Assembly: GCA_003343805.1 (NCBI GenBank)
Contig: QAKM01000057.1
Span: forward strand, 1-39,344
Direction of reading: 5' to 3'
DNA from: Bacillota bacterium
GTDB taxonomy: Bacteria > Bacillota > Clostridia > Christensenellales > Borkfalkiaceae
Length of the DNA: 39,344 bases
Of the stretch, positions 25,887 through 32,994 are shown piece by piece. The stretch's first letter is position 1. Each line of letters starts with the position of its first letter. The position numbers and the translations under genes were made by a program. The notes under the pieces are model-generated. The model ran no database searches. It saw only the letters and a program-made list of their open reading frames with translations, and was not told the origin of the DNA.

Positions 25887-26372
25887 TCAGAAGATGGAGG
25901 GGAAGTGTATCCGGATAGAGGCGAAGAAGGAATCGAAGAATCCGCTGACGAGGCCGACGGCGACGAGGATGAGCATGAGGATCCAGAACACGAGCGTGAC
26001 GATGCTGATGATGAGCCCGGCGGTCGCAAAGCCGCTCGAGGAGTACTTGTCGCGCTGTGCAACGCCGATGGCGCTCAGGATGAGCCCGACGAGCGGCACG
26101 ATGCCGAAAAACGCGCCCGACCAGAGCGAGACGATGGAGACGATGAATCCCGCGATGCCCAGGCCGTTGACGGGCTTCTTTTCCGTGACGATCTGTGCGC
26201 CGCAGTAGGGGCAGACGACGGCCTTGGGGTCGACCTCCTTCCCGCAGTTCTTACAATAGGTATGCGAGGCCGAGGGGGCGGGCCGGGCCTGTGCCGTTCC
26301 CGTTTGCGCTCCGCATTCGGGGCAGACGGTCGCCTGATTGTCGATCTGTTTTCCGCAATTTCTGCAATACAT
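25887..26372 (-). CDS. double zinc-ribbon membrane protein (DUF4190-like)
   Basis: The 161-residue protein has two zinc-ribbon units, CRNCGKQI ... CPECGAQT (residues 3-23) and CKNCGKEV ... CPYCGAQI (about 40-60), a short linker, and two or three membrane segments. The membrane segments are GLGIAGFIVSIVSLWSGAFF, GIVPLVGLILSAIGV and the C-terminal LIISIVTLVFWILMLILVAV. The Cys-rich head should face the cytoplasm. Proteins of this layout are common in Firmicutes, and their function is not established. Ribosome-binding site GGGAGG precedes the ATG. It is a single gene with promoter and terminator. Confidence 0.85.
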   Translation of the reverse strand: MYCRNCGKQIDNQATVCPECGAQTGTAQARPAPSASHTYCKNCGKEVDPKAVVCPYCGAQIVTEKKPVNGLGIAGFIVSIVSLWSGAFFGIVPLVGLILSAIGVAQRDKYSSSGFATAGLIISIVTLVFWILMLILVAVGLVSGFFDSFFASIRIHFPSIF

Positions 26373-26399
26373 AACATATCCTCCCTTTGTGATACCATT

Positions 26400-26428
26400 A
26401 TATTATCACGCCGCGCACGATTTGTCAA
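26400..26428 (-). promoter_or_regulatory. promoter of the zinc-ribbon gene
   Basis: On the minus strand TTGACA (26428-26423) and TAATAT (26405-26400) are 17 bp apart. The -10 lies in GTGATA ... TATCAC, an imperfect inverted repeat at about 26388-26408. Confidence 0.75.
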
Positions 26429-26441
26429 GCGGCGGGGACCG

Positions 26442-26645
26442 TCACTCGAGAAGGTCGTCCAGCGAGACGTCATACAGCCGCGCAAGCTTGATGAAGTTTT
26501 GCAAAGACGGCACGTTGACGCCCCATTCGTATGCCTGATAGGACTGCGTGGCGATCCCCAGCTTTTCTGCCACCTGTTTCTGCGTATAGCCGTATTGCAG
26601 GCGCAGTGCCTTTAAATTTTTTGCCAAGTTGTAAAGGTCGTTCAT
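26442..26645 (-). CDS. small XRE-family helix-turn-helix protein (downstream paralogue)
   Basis: The 67-residue protein is a single HTH domain: NLKALRLQYGYTQKQVAEKL, then GIATQSYQAYEWG and the tail FIKLARLYDVSLDDLLE. It begins at the ATG at 26645, one base after the stop of its neighbour. A longer in-frame opening to 26780 is not used because it reads through the neighbour. About 49 of 67 residues match the neighbour by my count, and the last 17 are identical, so the pair arose by a recent tandem duplication. Such proteins are typically repressors; target unknown. Confidence 0.85.
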   Translation of the reverse strand: MNDLYNLAKNLKALRLQYGYTQKQVAEKLGIATQSYQAYEWGVNVPSLQNFIKLARLYDVSLDDLLE

Positions 26646-26646
26646 G

Positions 26647-26850
26647 TCATTCCAAAAGGTCGTCCAGCGAGACGTCATACAGCCGTGCGAGCTTGATGAA
26701 GTTCGGGAGCGTGGGAATGGTGATGCCCGCCTCATAGGCGTGGTAGGACTGCGGCGTGATGCCGAGTTGTTCTGCGACATATTGCTGCGTGTAGCCGTAC
26801 TGCCGCCGAAGCGCCTTGAGATTTTCGGGCAATTTATATAATTCCTGCAA
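26647..26850 (-). CDS. small XRE-family helix-turn-helix protein (upstream paralogue)
   Basis: The 67-residue HTH protein starts at a TTG (26850) preceded by GGAGGTG. With this start it has the same length as, and aligns end to end with, the downstream paralogue (QELYKLPENLKALR versus NDLYNLAKNLKALR). An ATG at 26874 would place the ribosome-binding site inside the gene and is less likely. The HTH reads YGYTQQYVAEQLGITPQSYH. A 17-bp palindrome lies 27 bp upstream and is the likely binding site. The two genes are one operon. Confidence 0.82.
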   Translation of the reverse strand: MQELYKLPENLKALRRQYGYTQQYVAEQLGITPQSYHAYEAGITIPTLPNFIKLARLYDVSLDDLLE

Positions 26851-26876
26851 GATGCACCTCCAATTACTTGACATGA

Positions 26877-26893
26877 TACAGTTTCAAACTGTA
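26877..26893. promoter_or_regulatory. 17-bp palindrome, candidate operator of the HTH pair
   Basis: TACAGTTTCAAACTGTA is a perfect palindrome around a central C. It lies in the AT-rich DNA upstream of the HTH operon, where its promoter must be. A plus-strand TTGACA also ends just before it (26868-26873). Autoregulation by one or both HTH proteins is the likely role. Confidence 0.6.
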
Positions 26894-26997
26894 AGATGTA
26901 GAAAACTAAGTTATAAACTTATTCCAAGTAAAGCAGAATACGGAAGCGCGGGCGGGGAGCGGTTTGCCCTCACGCTGTGGAAGGAGACAAAAAATCC

Positions 26998-27026
26998 TTG
27001 ACAGCGCGCGGGGGACGTGATAGAAT
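26998..27026 (+). promoter_or_regulatory. promoter of the FMN riboswitch-ribU transcript
   Basis: TTGACA at 26998-27003 and TAGAAT at 27021-27026 are 17 bp apart; the transcript would start near 27033, just before the riboswitch. Confidence 0.85.
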
Positions 27027-27039
27027 AGATCCATCGAAT

Positions 27040-27197
27040 ATTCTTTGGGGCGGAGTGCAAGTCTCCACCGGCAGTAAAGTCTGCGAAGGGCCGTAGGCCC
27101 CCGAACGGGTGAAATTCCCGTACCGACGGTATAGTCCGGATGAGAAAAGAGAAACAGGCTTTTTTCGCGCCCCTTCTTATCAGAAAGGGCGCTTTTT
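27040..27197 (+). promoter_or_regulatory. FMN riboswitch (RFN element) with transcription terminator
   Basis: The aptamer (about 27040-27150) shows the conserved RFN segments in order: GGGGCGGAGTGCAAGTCTCC, ACCGGCAGTAAAGTCTGCGA, then GGTGAAATTCCCGTACCGAC and AGTCCGGATGAGA. An intrinsic terminator follows, with a stem at 27167-27176 and 27183-27192 (one mismatch) and five T at 27193-27197. When FMN is abundant the terminator should form and shut off the downstream riboflavin transporter gene. Confidence 0.95.
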
Positions 27198-27236
27198 GTT
27201 GCAAAGGATATCCGAAATTTTATAAGAGGTGTCTTT

Positions 27237-27989
27237 ATGGCAGCAAAAAACTATTTTTCGGCGACGCGCATCGCCATGATCGCGCTCTTTTCGGCGCTCG
27301 CGGGGGTATTGTATATCCTCAACTTCTCCATTCCCTTCGCCTTCCCCGGGTTTCTGGAGTTCCGCTTTTCCGATGTCCCCGTGCTCATCGGAACGTTCGC
27401 GTTGGGGCCTGTCGCGGGGTGCATCATCGTCGTCTTTATGGTGCTTATAAAGCTCGTCATCGTTTCGACGAGCACCTACTTTGTGGGCGATCTTGCCGAT
27501 ATCCTCGTGGGGTTCGCGCTCGTCATCCCCGTGGGGCTCATCTACAATAAGAACCGCACCTTCAAGGGGGCGCTCCTGGGGCTCGGAGCGGGCTCGCTCA
27601 TTTCGACGGCGCTTGCCGTACTTTTGAACCGCATCCTGCTCGTGCCCGCCTACGTTGCGCTCATGTTCGGCGGAAGCTGGGAGCCCATCCTCGGCATGAT
27701 GACGCCGCTCTTCCCGAACTGCACCGAGGAGAATTTCTATTCGCTCTATCTCTGGGTGTCCGTGCTTCCCTTCAATCTCCTGCGCTGTCTTGTCGCGTCT
27801 CTTCTTACCCTGCTCGTCTATAAGCGCATTTCGCGCGCCATCAACCGCCTCAACGAGCGGCTGGTGCCCAAGTACGAGCTCACGGAAGCGGACGTAAAGA
27901 AGCGGAGGATGATCACCGTGCTCTCCTTCGTCGCCGTCGCGCTCGTGCTCGTCGGGCTGGCGCTCCTGCATTACTTTTTAACCGATTGA
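27237..27989 (+). CDS. ribU: riboflavin ECF transporter substrate-binding subunit RibU
   Basis: RibU is the membrane S-component that binds riboflavin and works with a shared ECF energising module (not in this window). The 250-residue product has about six membrane segments and the family features AALAGVLYIL-like LAGVLYILNFSIPFAF, FLEFRFSDVPVLIGTFALGP and VAGCIIVVFMVLIKL. The C-terminal extension after residue 210 is polar, with one further hydrophobic segment at the end. The riboswitch upstream strongly supports riboflavin as substrate. Ribosome-binding site GAGGTG precedes the ATG. Confidence 0.9.
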   Translation: MAAKNYFSATRIAMIALFSALAGVLYILNFSIPFAFPGFLEFRFSDVPVLIGTFALGPVAGCIIVVFMVLIKLVIVSTSTYFVGDLADILVGFALVIPVGLIYNKNRTFKGALLGLGAGSLISTALAVLLNRILLVPAYVALMFGGSWEPILGMMTPLFPNCTEENFYSLYLWVSVLPFNLLRCLVASLLTLLVYKRISRAINRLNERLVPKYELTEADVKKRRMITVLSFVAVALVLVGLALLHYFLTD

Positions 27990-27999
27990 GAAAAAATTC

Positions 28000-28028
28000 T
28001 TGCCAAAAACTGCCGTTTGCGCTATAAT
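28000..28028 (+). promoter_or_regulatory. promoter of the tsaE operon
   Basis: TTGCCA at 28000-28005 and TATAAT at 28023-28028 have a 17-bp spacer. Only six bases separate the -10 element from the tsaE ATG, so the transcript would begin at or next to the start codon. Confidence 0.85.
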
Positions 28029-28034
28029 GTGCGT

Positions 28035-28436
28035 ATGGCAGTTTTTATTTCCTCCTCGGAAGGGGAGACCTTCCGCTGGGCGGAAGAGTACGCAAAGACG
28101 CTGCACCCCGGGGATACCGTCCTTTTAGACGGGGAGATGGGCGCGGGTAAGACGGCGGTCGCCAAGGGCATCGCAAAGGGCCTCGGCATCTCAGAAGAGG
28201 TCACGAGCCCGACCTATGCCTATATCAACAGTTATGAGGACAGGCTCTTTCACTTCGACTGCTACCGCATCACGAGCGAGCGGCAGGCGGAGGAGCTGGG
28301 CTTTGCTGATTATTTTGACCTCGGCGGCATCTGCCTCGTGGAATGGAGCGAAAACATCGCGGAGCTGCTGCCCGAACAAGTCAAGCGCGTGCGCATCCGC
28401 AAATGCGGCGACACGCAGCGGGAGATCGAATTTTGA
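28035..28436 (+). CDS. tsaE: tRNA threonylcarbamoyladenosine biosynthesis ATPase TsaE
   Basis: TsaE is the small ATPase that, with TsaB and TsaD, makes N6-threonylcarbamoyladenosine at position 37 of ANN-decoding tRNAs. The 133-residue product has Walker A GEMGAGKTAVAKGIAKGLG (from residue 33), SPTYAYINSY, HFDCYRI, and the family WSE region CLVEWSENIAELLP. The start at 28035 is six bases after a TATAAT element and has no ribosome-binding site; an in-frame start at 28017 would precede that element. tsaB overlaps its stop (TTGA). Confidence 0.96.
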   Translation: MAVFISSSEGETFRWAEEYAKTLHPGDTVLLDGEMGAGKTAVAKGIAKGLGISEEVTSPTYAYINSYEDRLFHFDCYRITSERQAEELGFADYFDLGGICLVEWSENIAELLPEQVKRVRIRKCGDTQREIEF

Positions 28437-29050
28437 ACTATCTTGCCATCGATACGAGCGGCGAATATCTGACCGTCATCGCAAAGCACGGGGAGAGGAC
28501 GGAGCGCGTGTTCCGTCCCGACTGCCTCGCAAAGCATTCCGTCGTCCTCATGGAGGAGATCGACGGGGCGCTCTCGCGCGCGCAGATGACGGCGGCGGAG
28601 TGCGATTTTTTCGCGGTCGTCGTGGGGCCGGGGTCCTTTACGGGCATCCGCATCGGCATCGCGACCGTCAAGGGCCTCGCCTTTGCCTGCGCAAAGCCGG
28701 TGCTCCCCGTCACCTCGCTCGACTGCATCGCATATAGTGTAGAAGATGCGCCCGTTCTTGCCCTCGTGGATGCGGGCCACGGCGCGGTGTATGCCTGCGG
28801 CTATGAAAAGGATAAGACCGTTGCCGTTCCGCCCGCCTACAGGACGGGGGAGGAGGCGGCAAAACTTGCGGAACGCTTCGCGCCCTATGCCGAAAAGCCG
28901 CTCACTTTCGGCGGAAAAGAGGCAAAGACGGCCGACGTATGCTTGGGGCTCGAGCGCGCCGTCGAGGCAAAGAAGGACGCCCTCGTCCCGGCAGCCCGGC
29001 TCGCGGCGCTGTATCTGAGGAGATCGTCGGCGGAGGAGAAACGGAAATGA
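28433..29050 (+). CDS. tsaB: tRNA threonylcarbamoyladenosine biosynthesis protein TsaB
   Basis: TsaB is the non-catalytic partner that forms a dimer with TsaD in the t6A pathway. The 205-residue product opens NYLAIDTSGEYLTVIAKHGE and contains the diagnostic VVGPGSFTGIRIGIATVKGL. The start is the TTG at 28433 on the tsaE stop codon (TTGA), preceded by GGGAG eight bases upstream; with it the protein begins at the conserved first strand. An earlier in-frame ATG lies in tsaE. rimI follows with an ATGA overlap. TsaD is not in the window. Confidence 0.96.
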   Translation: MNYLAIDTSGEYLTVIAKHGERTERVFRPDCLAKHSVVLMEEIDGALSRAQMTAAECDFFAVVVGPGSFTGIRIGIATVKGLAFACAKPVLPVTSLDCIAYSVEDAPVLALVDAGHGAVYACGYEKDKTVAVPPAYRTGEEAAKLAERFAPYAEKPLTFGGKEAKTADVCLGLERAVEAKKDALVPAARLAALYLRRSSAEEKRK

Positions 29051-29484
29051 ACGTGCGGCCCTGGCGGTATGAGGATCTCAACGAGATCGCCTCGCTCGAG
29101 AGCGAGTGCTTTTCGCAGGATCCGTGGAATGTGCGGATGCTGGCGGAGTCCTTCCTTTCGCCCCATTTCGTGGGGGTGCTCCTGGAGGAGGACGGCGCCG
29201 TCACGGCATACGGCGGCATCGGCGTCGTCGAGGACGAGGCGGAGCTCCAGCTCATTGCGACGGCGGAGATGTACCGCCGCTGCGGCAGGGGAAAGCTCGT
29301 CCTTGCCCGCCTCGAAGAGGAAGCGAAGAAGCGCGGTGCGAAGAAGATGTTTCTCGAAGTGCGCGTCTCCAATTCCTCCGCGCTCATGATGTATCTGAGG
29401 GCGGGCTTCCGGGGCATCTATACCCGTCCGCGCTATTACCGCGACGGCGAGGACGCCCTCGTCATGAAGAAGGAGCTCGCTTGA
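29047..29484 (+). CDS. rimI: ribosomal protein S18-alanine N-acetyltransferase RimI
   Basis: GNAT-family acetyltransferase that modifies the N terminus of protein S18. The 145-residue product has VRPWRYEDLNEIASLESECF, DPWNVRMLAESF and the acetyl-CoA loop RRCGRGKLVLARLEEEA (Q/RxxGxG/A motif). The final strands FLEVRVSNSSALMMYLRAGF and GIYTRPRYYRDGEDALVM are near-diagnostic for RimI. tsaE-tsaB-rimI is a common Firmicutes arrangement. Other GNAT substrates cannot be excluded. Confidence 0.93.
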   Translation: MNVRPWRYEDLNEIASLESECFSQDPWNVRMLAESFLSPHFVGVLLEEDGAVTAYGGIGVVEDEAELQLIATAEMYRRCGRGKLVLARLEEEAKKRGAKKMFLEVRVSNSSALMMYLRAGFRGIYTRPRYYRDGEDALVMKKELA

Positions 29485-30182
29485 ACGTCGCCTATCTGCG
29501 GCGGGGCGAAGGAAAAGATCTCGTGTTCCTGCACGGATATCTGAGCTGCAAAGAAAGTTTTTATCCCCAGATCGGGTACTTCTCGCGGCACTTCCGCGTG
29601 ACGGCGCCCGACTTCCCGGGGTTCGGCAAGAGCGATCGGCTCCCCGCCGCGTGGTCGGTGGGGGACTATGCCGATTGGCTCGAAGGGTTCTTCAAAGAGC
29701 AGGGCATCGTCTTTCCCTATGTCATCGCGCATTCCTTCGGGGGGAGGGTGGCTCTGAAGTGCCTTGCAAGGGGGCTCATCGACCGGGCGGTGCTCACGGG
29801 CTGTGCGGGCATCGTCAAAAAGCGGACGATGGCCTATCGGATCCGGGTGGGGGGATACCGTCTCGTAAAACGGGTGTCCCCGCGCTTTGCGGAGGCGCAC
29901 TTCGGGAGCCGGGAATACCGTTCGCTGTCCCCGCTCATGCGGGAGAGCTATAAAAAGATCGTCAACGAGGATCTCAGAGAGGAGGCAGGGCGCATCGCGC
30001 GGCCCGTGCTCTATCTCTACGGGGAGCGGGACAAAGAGACGCCGCTCTCCTCCGGCAGGATCCTGCACGAATGTACGGCGGGGAGCAAGCTCGCCGTTTT
30101 CAAGGGGTGCGGACACTTTGCCCACCTTGAGGAGCCGCTTCTGTTCAACCTGGCGGCAGAGGAGTTTTTGGATGACGCTTGA
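29481..30182 (+). CDS. alpha/beta hydrolase
   Basis: The 233-residue protein has the alpha/beta-hydrolase fold. The oxyanion region is LVFLHGYLSCKESF, followed by DFPGFGKSD, the nucleophile elbow AHSFGGRV with Ser85, the acid in YGERDKETP and the catalytic His in GCGHFAHLEEP. No signal peptide is present. The start is TTG at 29481 on the rimI stop codon (TTGA). It overlaps the next gene by 11 bases. The substrate cannot be deduced. Being between t6A and cell-wall genes may only reflect operon packing. Confidence 0.88.
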   Translation: MNVAYLRRGEGKDLVFLHGYLSCKESFYPQIGYFSRHFRVTAPDFPGFGKSDRLPAAWSVGDYADWLEGFFKEQGIVFPYVIAHSFGGRVALKCLARGLIDRAVLTGCAGIVKKRTMAYRIRVGGYRLVKRVSPRFAEAHFGSREYRSLSPLMRESYKKIVNEDLREEAGRIARPVLYLYGERDKETPLSSGRILHECTAGSKLAVFKGCGHFAHLEEPLLFNLAAEEFLDDA

Positions 30183-31746
30183 AGTGATCGTTTGCCTTGC
30201 GGCGGGTTCGGCCGCCGCGGCGCTCGTGCTGAGTTTCTGCATGGCGCCCGTCCTCGGAGTGCTGCAGCAGTGCGGCTACGGGGAGCGCGGGCTCTTCCGC
30301 TGGTACTTCCGGGAGCACAATATGCTGCGGCGGCGCCACGCCCTCCTCGCCCTCTGCGAGGTCCTGCTCGTCGCCCTCTTTGCGCTCTGCTTCTCCTTTC
30401 TGGGGAGCGCGCTTGCCTGCCTTGTTTCGGCCGTCCCCTTCGTGGGGCTGGGCATTTTGTATATCCTCTCCTCCCGCCATGCGCTCAAGGTGCCGCTCCG
30501 CCGTTCGGCGCGCATGATGCGCCTCGGGGGATGCTGCTTTGTGCTGCTTGCCGCTCTCATCTTCGGGGTGAGCTGCGGGATGTGGTTTGCCGCGGAAGCT
30601 GTGGACAGCGACCTTTTCCGTCTCTTCCGCTTTTTGCCCGTCACCCTCTTCCCGCTCCTCTTTCCCTTCGTCGCGGCGCTTGCTAGCGTCCTCATGAAGG
30701 GCTATGAGCTCCCGCACAATCGCCGCTACATCGCAAGGGCAAAGAAGCTGCTCGCGGCGAGCCCCTGCATCAAGGTGGGCATCACGGGGAGCTTCGGCAA
30801 GACGAGCGTCAAGCACTATGCGGCGGAGATGCTCGCGGAAAAGTTCCGCGTCCTGGCGACGCCGCAGTCCTACAACACGCCGATGGGCATCGCGCGGACG
30901 GTGCGGGGCGGGCTCGACTGCGACATCTTCCTCGCGGAGATGGGTGCCCGTCGGGAAGGGGACATCCGGGAGCTGTGCGAGCTCGTGCGCCCCGAGTACG
31001 GCATCGTCACGGGCGTAGGCGATCAGCATCTCGAGACGTTCGGCTCGCCGGATGCCATCGCCGCCGAAAAGAGGGTGCTTGCGGAGTGCGCGCAGAAGGT
31101 CGTGCTCGGCGCGAGCGTCCGCTTCGACAAGGCGGGTGCGCTCAAGGAGGGACGCGACTTTGCGGCAGAGGACATTATCTGCACGGAGGAGGGGACTTCC
31201 TTCACCCTGCGCCTCGGGCGCGAGCAGGGAAGGATCGAGACAAAGCTGCTCGGCCGTCACAGCGCAGAGGACGTTGCCTTTGCGGCGGCGCTGTGTTCCC
31301 TGCTCGGGATGAGTCTTCCCGAGATCGCGGCGGCGGCAAGCCTTCTCACGGCTGTGCCGCACCGCCTCGAAAAGCGCGTCATGGGCGGGGTGAACATCCT
31401 CGACGATTCCTACAACGCGAACACGTCGGGCGCGCTCTCGGCGGTGGAGACGCTCAGGCTCTTCAAGGGGCGCAAGTTCGTGGTGACGCCCGGGCTCGTG
31501 GAGCTCGGCGAGCTCGAAGAGAAGCGCAACGGCGAATTGGGCGCCGCACTCGTGGGGCTGGACGGCATCCTCCTCGTGGGGGAGACCCGTGTCTCCGCGG
31601 TGAGCGCGGGGTATCTGAATGCGGGCGGCGACGGCGGAAAGCTGCGCACGCTCCCCACGCTTGCCGAAGCGCAGCTCGTCTTGAAGAACGAACTGAAGCC
31701 GGGCGACACCGTCCTCTTCCTCAACGATCTGCCCGACAGCTATTGA
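30172..31746 (+). CDS. membrane-anchored MurF-like Mur ligase
   Basis: MurF joins D-Ala-D-Ala to the UDP-MurNAc-tripeptide. Residues from about 200 to the end of this 524-residue protein are MurF-like: P-loop GITGSFGKTSVKHYAAEMLA, SYNTPMGIARTVRG, FLAEMGARREGDIRELCELV, GVGDQHLETFGS, the RLEKRVMGGVNILDDSYNAN block and the C-terminal domain with TPGLVELGELEEKRNGELG. The usual N-terminal substrate domain is replaced by about 170 residues with four or five membrane segments (near 3-28, 57-80, 82-100, 115-140, 152-175). ATG at 30172 follows AGAGGAG. ddl is next, which fits supply of D-Ala-D-Ala. Confidence 0.9.
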   Translation: MTLEVIVCLAAGSAAAALVLSFCMAPVLGVLQQCGYGERGLFRWYFREHNMLRRRHALLALCEVLLVALFALCFSFLGSALACLVSAVPFVGLGILYILSSRHALKVPLRRSARMMRLGGCCFVLLAALIFGVSCGMWFAAEAVDSDLFRLFRFLPVTLFPLLFPFVAALASVLMKGYELPHNRRYIARAKKLLAASPCIKVGITGSFGKTSVKHYAAEMLAEKFRVLATPQSYNTPMGIARTVRGGLDCDIFLAEMGARREGDIRELCELVRPEYGIVTGVGDQHLETFGSPDAIAAEKRVLAECAQKVVLGASVRFDKAGALKEGRDFAAEDIICTEEGTSFTLRLGREQGRIETKLLGRHSAEDVAFAAALCSLLGMSLPEIAAAASLLTAVPHRLEKRVMGGVNILDDSYNANTSGALSAVETLRLFKGRKFVVTPGLVELGELEEKRNGELGAALVGLDGILLVGETRVSAVSAGYLNAGGDGGKLRTLPTLAEAQLVLKNELKPGDTVLFLNDLPDSY

Positions 31747-31795
31747 AAAACGGCCTCCGGCCCAACGACACAACGAAGAAACGGCACTGTATGCC

Positions 31796-31838
31796 GGCCC
31801 GCACCGAAGAAACTCTTGGGTCACGGGCCTTATTTTTT
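31796..31838 (+). terminator. imperfect hairpin with T-run between the MurF-like gene and ddl
   Basis: GGCCCG (31796-31801) pairs with CGGGCC (31824-31829). Inside it ACC pairs with GGT and AAGA with TCTT around a three-base loop. TTATTTTTTG follows. It may partly end the upstream transcript, or attenuate ddl. Confidence 0.5.
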
Positions 31839-31853
31839 GTTTTGGAGGGCGAT

Positions 31854-32954
31854 ATGAAGCGCGTTGCAGTCTTTTTCGGGGGCGCGTCCAACGAGCACGA
31901 GATCTCCGTGCTCACGGGCATGATGGCGGTAAACTTACTCAAGAGCGCGGGCTATGAGGTGCTGCCCGTCTTTCTGCCCCCTTCGGGTGGGATGACGCTC
32001 GCAAAGAACGCTTCGCGCGCCGAGGACGTTGCGGGGGAAAGCAGGTTTCCCGCCGTGCAGCTCAACGGTCCCGCGCTCGAGCGGAAGAGGGGCATCTTCC
32101 GAAAGAGGCAGCCCTTTGACGTCGCGCTCAACTGCTGCCACGGCGGCATGGGGGAGGACGGCACGCTTGCGGCGCTCCTTGCTTGGAATAAAGTCCCTTC
32201 GGCCTCTCCCTCTGCGGAACTTTCGGTGGCGTTCATGGATAAGTCGCTTTGCAAGCTCGCCGCGAAGGGCCTGGGCCTGCCCGTACTTCCCTCCGTGTGC
32301 GTGAGGGAGGGGGAGACGGAGCGCGCCGGACGGGAGGCGGACCGCCTCGGCTATCCGCTCGTCGTCAAGCCCTGCCGCCTCGGCTCGAGCATCGGCATCA
32401 CCGTCGTCAAAGAGGAACGCGAGCTCCTCGTCGCGCTCGCCCTTGCCTTCCGCCTCGACCGCTCCGCCCTGCTCGAGCCCTATCTTCCCGGCCGCCGCGA
32501 CCTCAACTGCGCGGCCGTGAAGCGGGGAGGGGAGATCGTCCTCTCGCCCATCGAGGAGGTGCTTTCCTCTTCGCCCATCCTCACTTTCGGCGAAAAGTAC
32601 GAGGGCGCGGAGCGCCGCAGTCTCCTTCCCGCCGACATTCCCGAAGGGGCGGCGCATACGGTGCGTGAGTCGATGCGTGCGATCGCGGAGGCATTCGGGC
32701 TCTGCGGTGTCATCCGGGGAGATTTCTTCCTTACCAAGGACGGGAGCGTGTATTTCAACGAACTCAACGCCGTGCCGGGCTCGCTCGCCTTCTATCTCTT
32801 CGGCGATACGCTCCTCGATGCGCGCGATTTCCTGTCCGCTCTCGTTGAGGAGGCGGCCCTCCCGCCCGAAAAGAGGCCGGTCTGCACGGGGCTTTTGTCC
32901 CGCACGCGATTTGCGGGCTCAAAAGGTTGCAAAAACCGCGCTTCCGTGCTATAA
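31854..32954 (+). CDS. ddl: D-alanine--D-alanine ligase
   Basis: ATP-grasp enzyme that makes the D-Ala-D-Ala dipeptide added by MurF. The 366-residue product starts [20 protein letters not shown] and has [17 protein letters not shown], the ATP-grasp block [38 protein letters not shown] and the metal site [20 protein letters not shown]. The omega-loop segment reads GEKY, retaining the Lys-Tyr pair of D-Ala-D-Ala rather than D-Ala-D-Lac enzymes. Start at 31854 behind GGAGGGC. The stop codon lies inside the -10 element of the icd promoter. Confidence 0.93.
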   Translation: MKRVAVFFGGASNEHEISVLTGMMAVNLLKSAGYEVLPVFLPPSGGMTLAKNASRAEDVAGESRFPAVQLNGPALERKRGIFRKRQPFDVALNCCHGGMGEDGTLAALLAWNKVPSASPSAELSVAFMDKSLCKLAAKGLGLPVLPSVCVREGETERAGREADRLGYPLVVKPCRLGSSIGITVVKEERELLVALALAFRLDRSALLEPYLPGRRDLNCAAVKRGGEIVLSPIEEVLSSSPILTFGEKYEGAERRSLLPADIPEGAAHTVRESMRAIAEAFGLCGVIRGDFFLTKDGSVYFNELNAVPGSLAFYLFGDTLLDARDFLSALVEEAALPPEKRPVCTGLLSRTRFAGSKGCKNRASVL

Positions 32955-32955
32955 T
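32927..32955 (+). promoter_or_regulatory. promoter of icd, overlapping the ddl stop
   Basis: TTGCAA at 32927-32932 and TATAAT at 32950-32955 are 17 bp apart; the TAA stop of ddl is part of the -10. A second TATAAT lies at 32964-32969. Confidence 0.75.
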
Positions 32956-32994
32956 ACCCATATTATAATACATCGACCGAAAGGGAGCAAGTTT

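Noticed and set aside
28017..28034. A start codon for tsaE 18 bases upstream.
   Set aside because: It precedes the TATAAT element, so it would not be on the transcript from that promoter, and it adds non-conserved residues.
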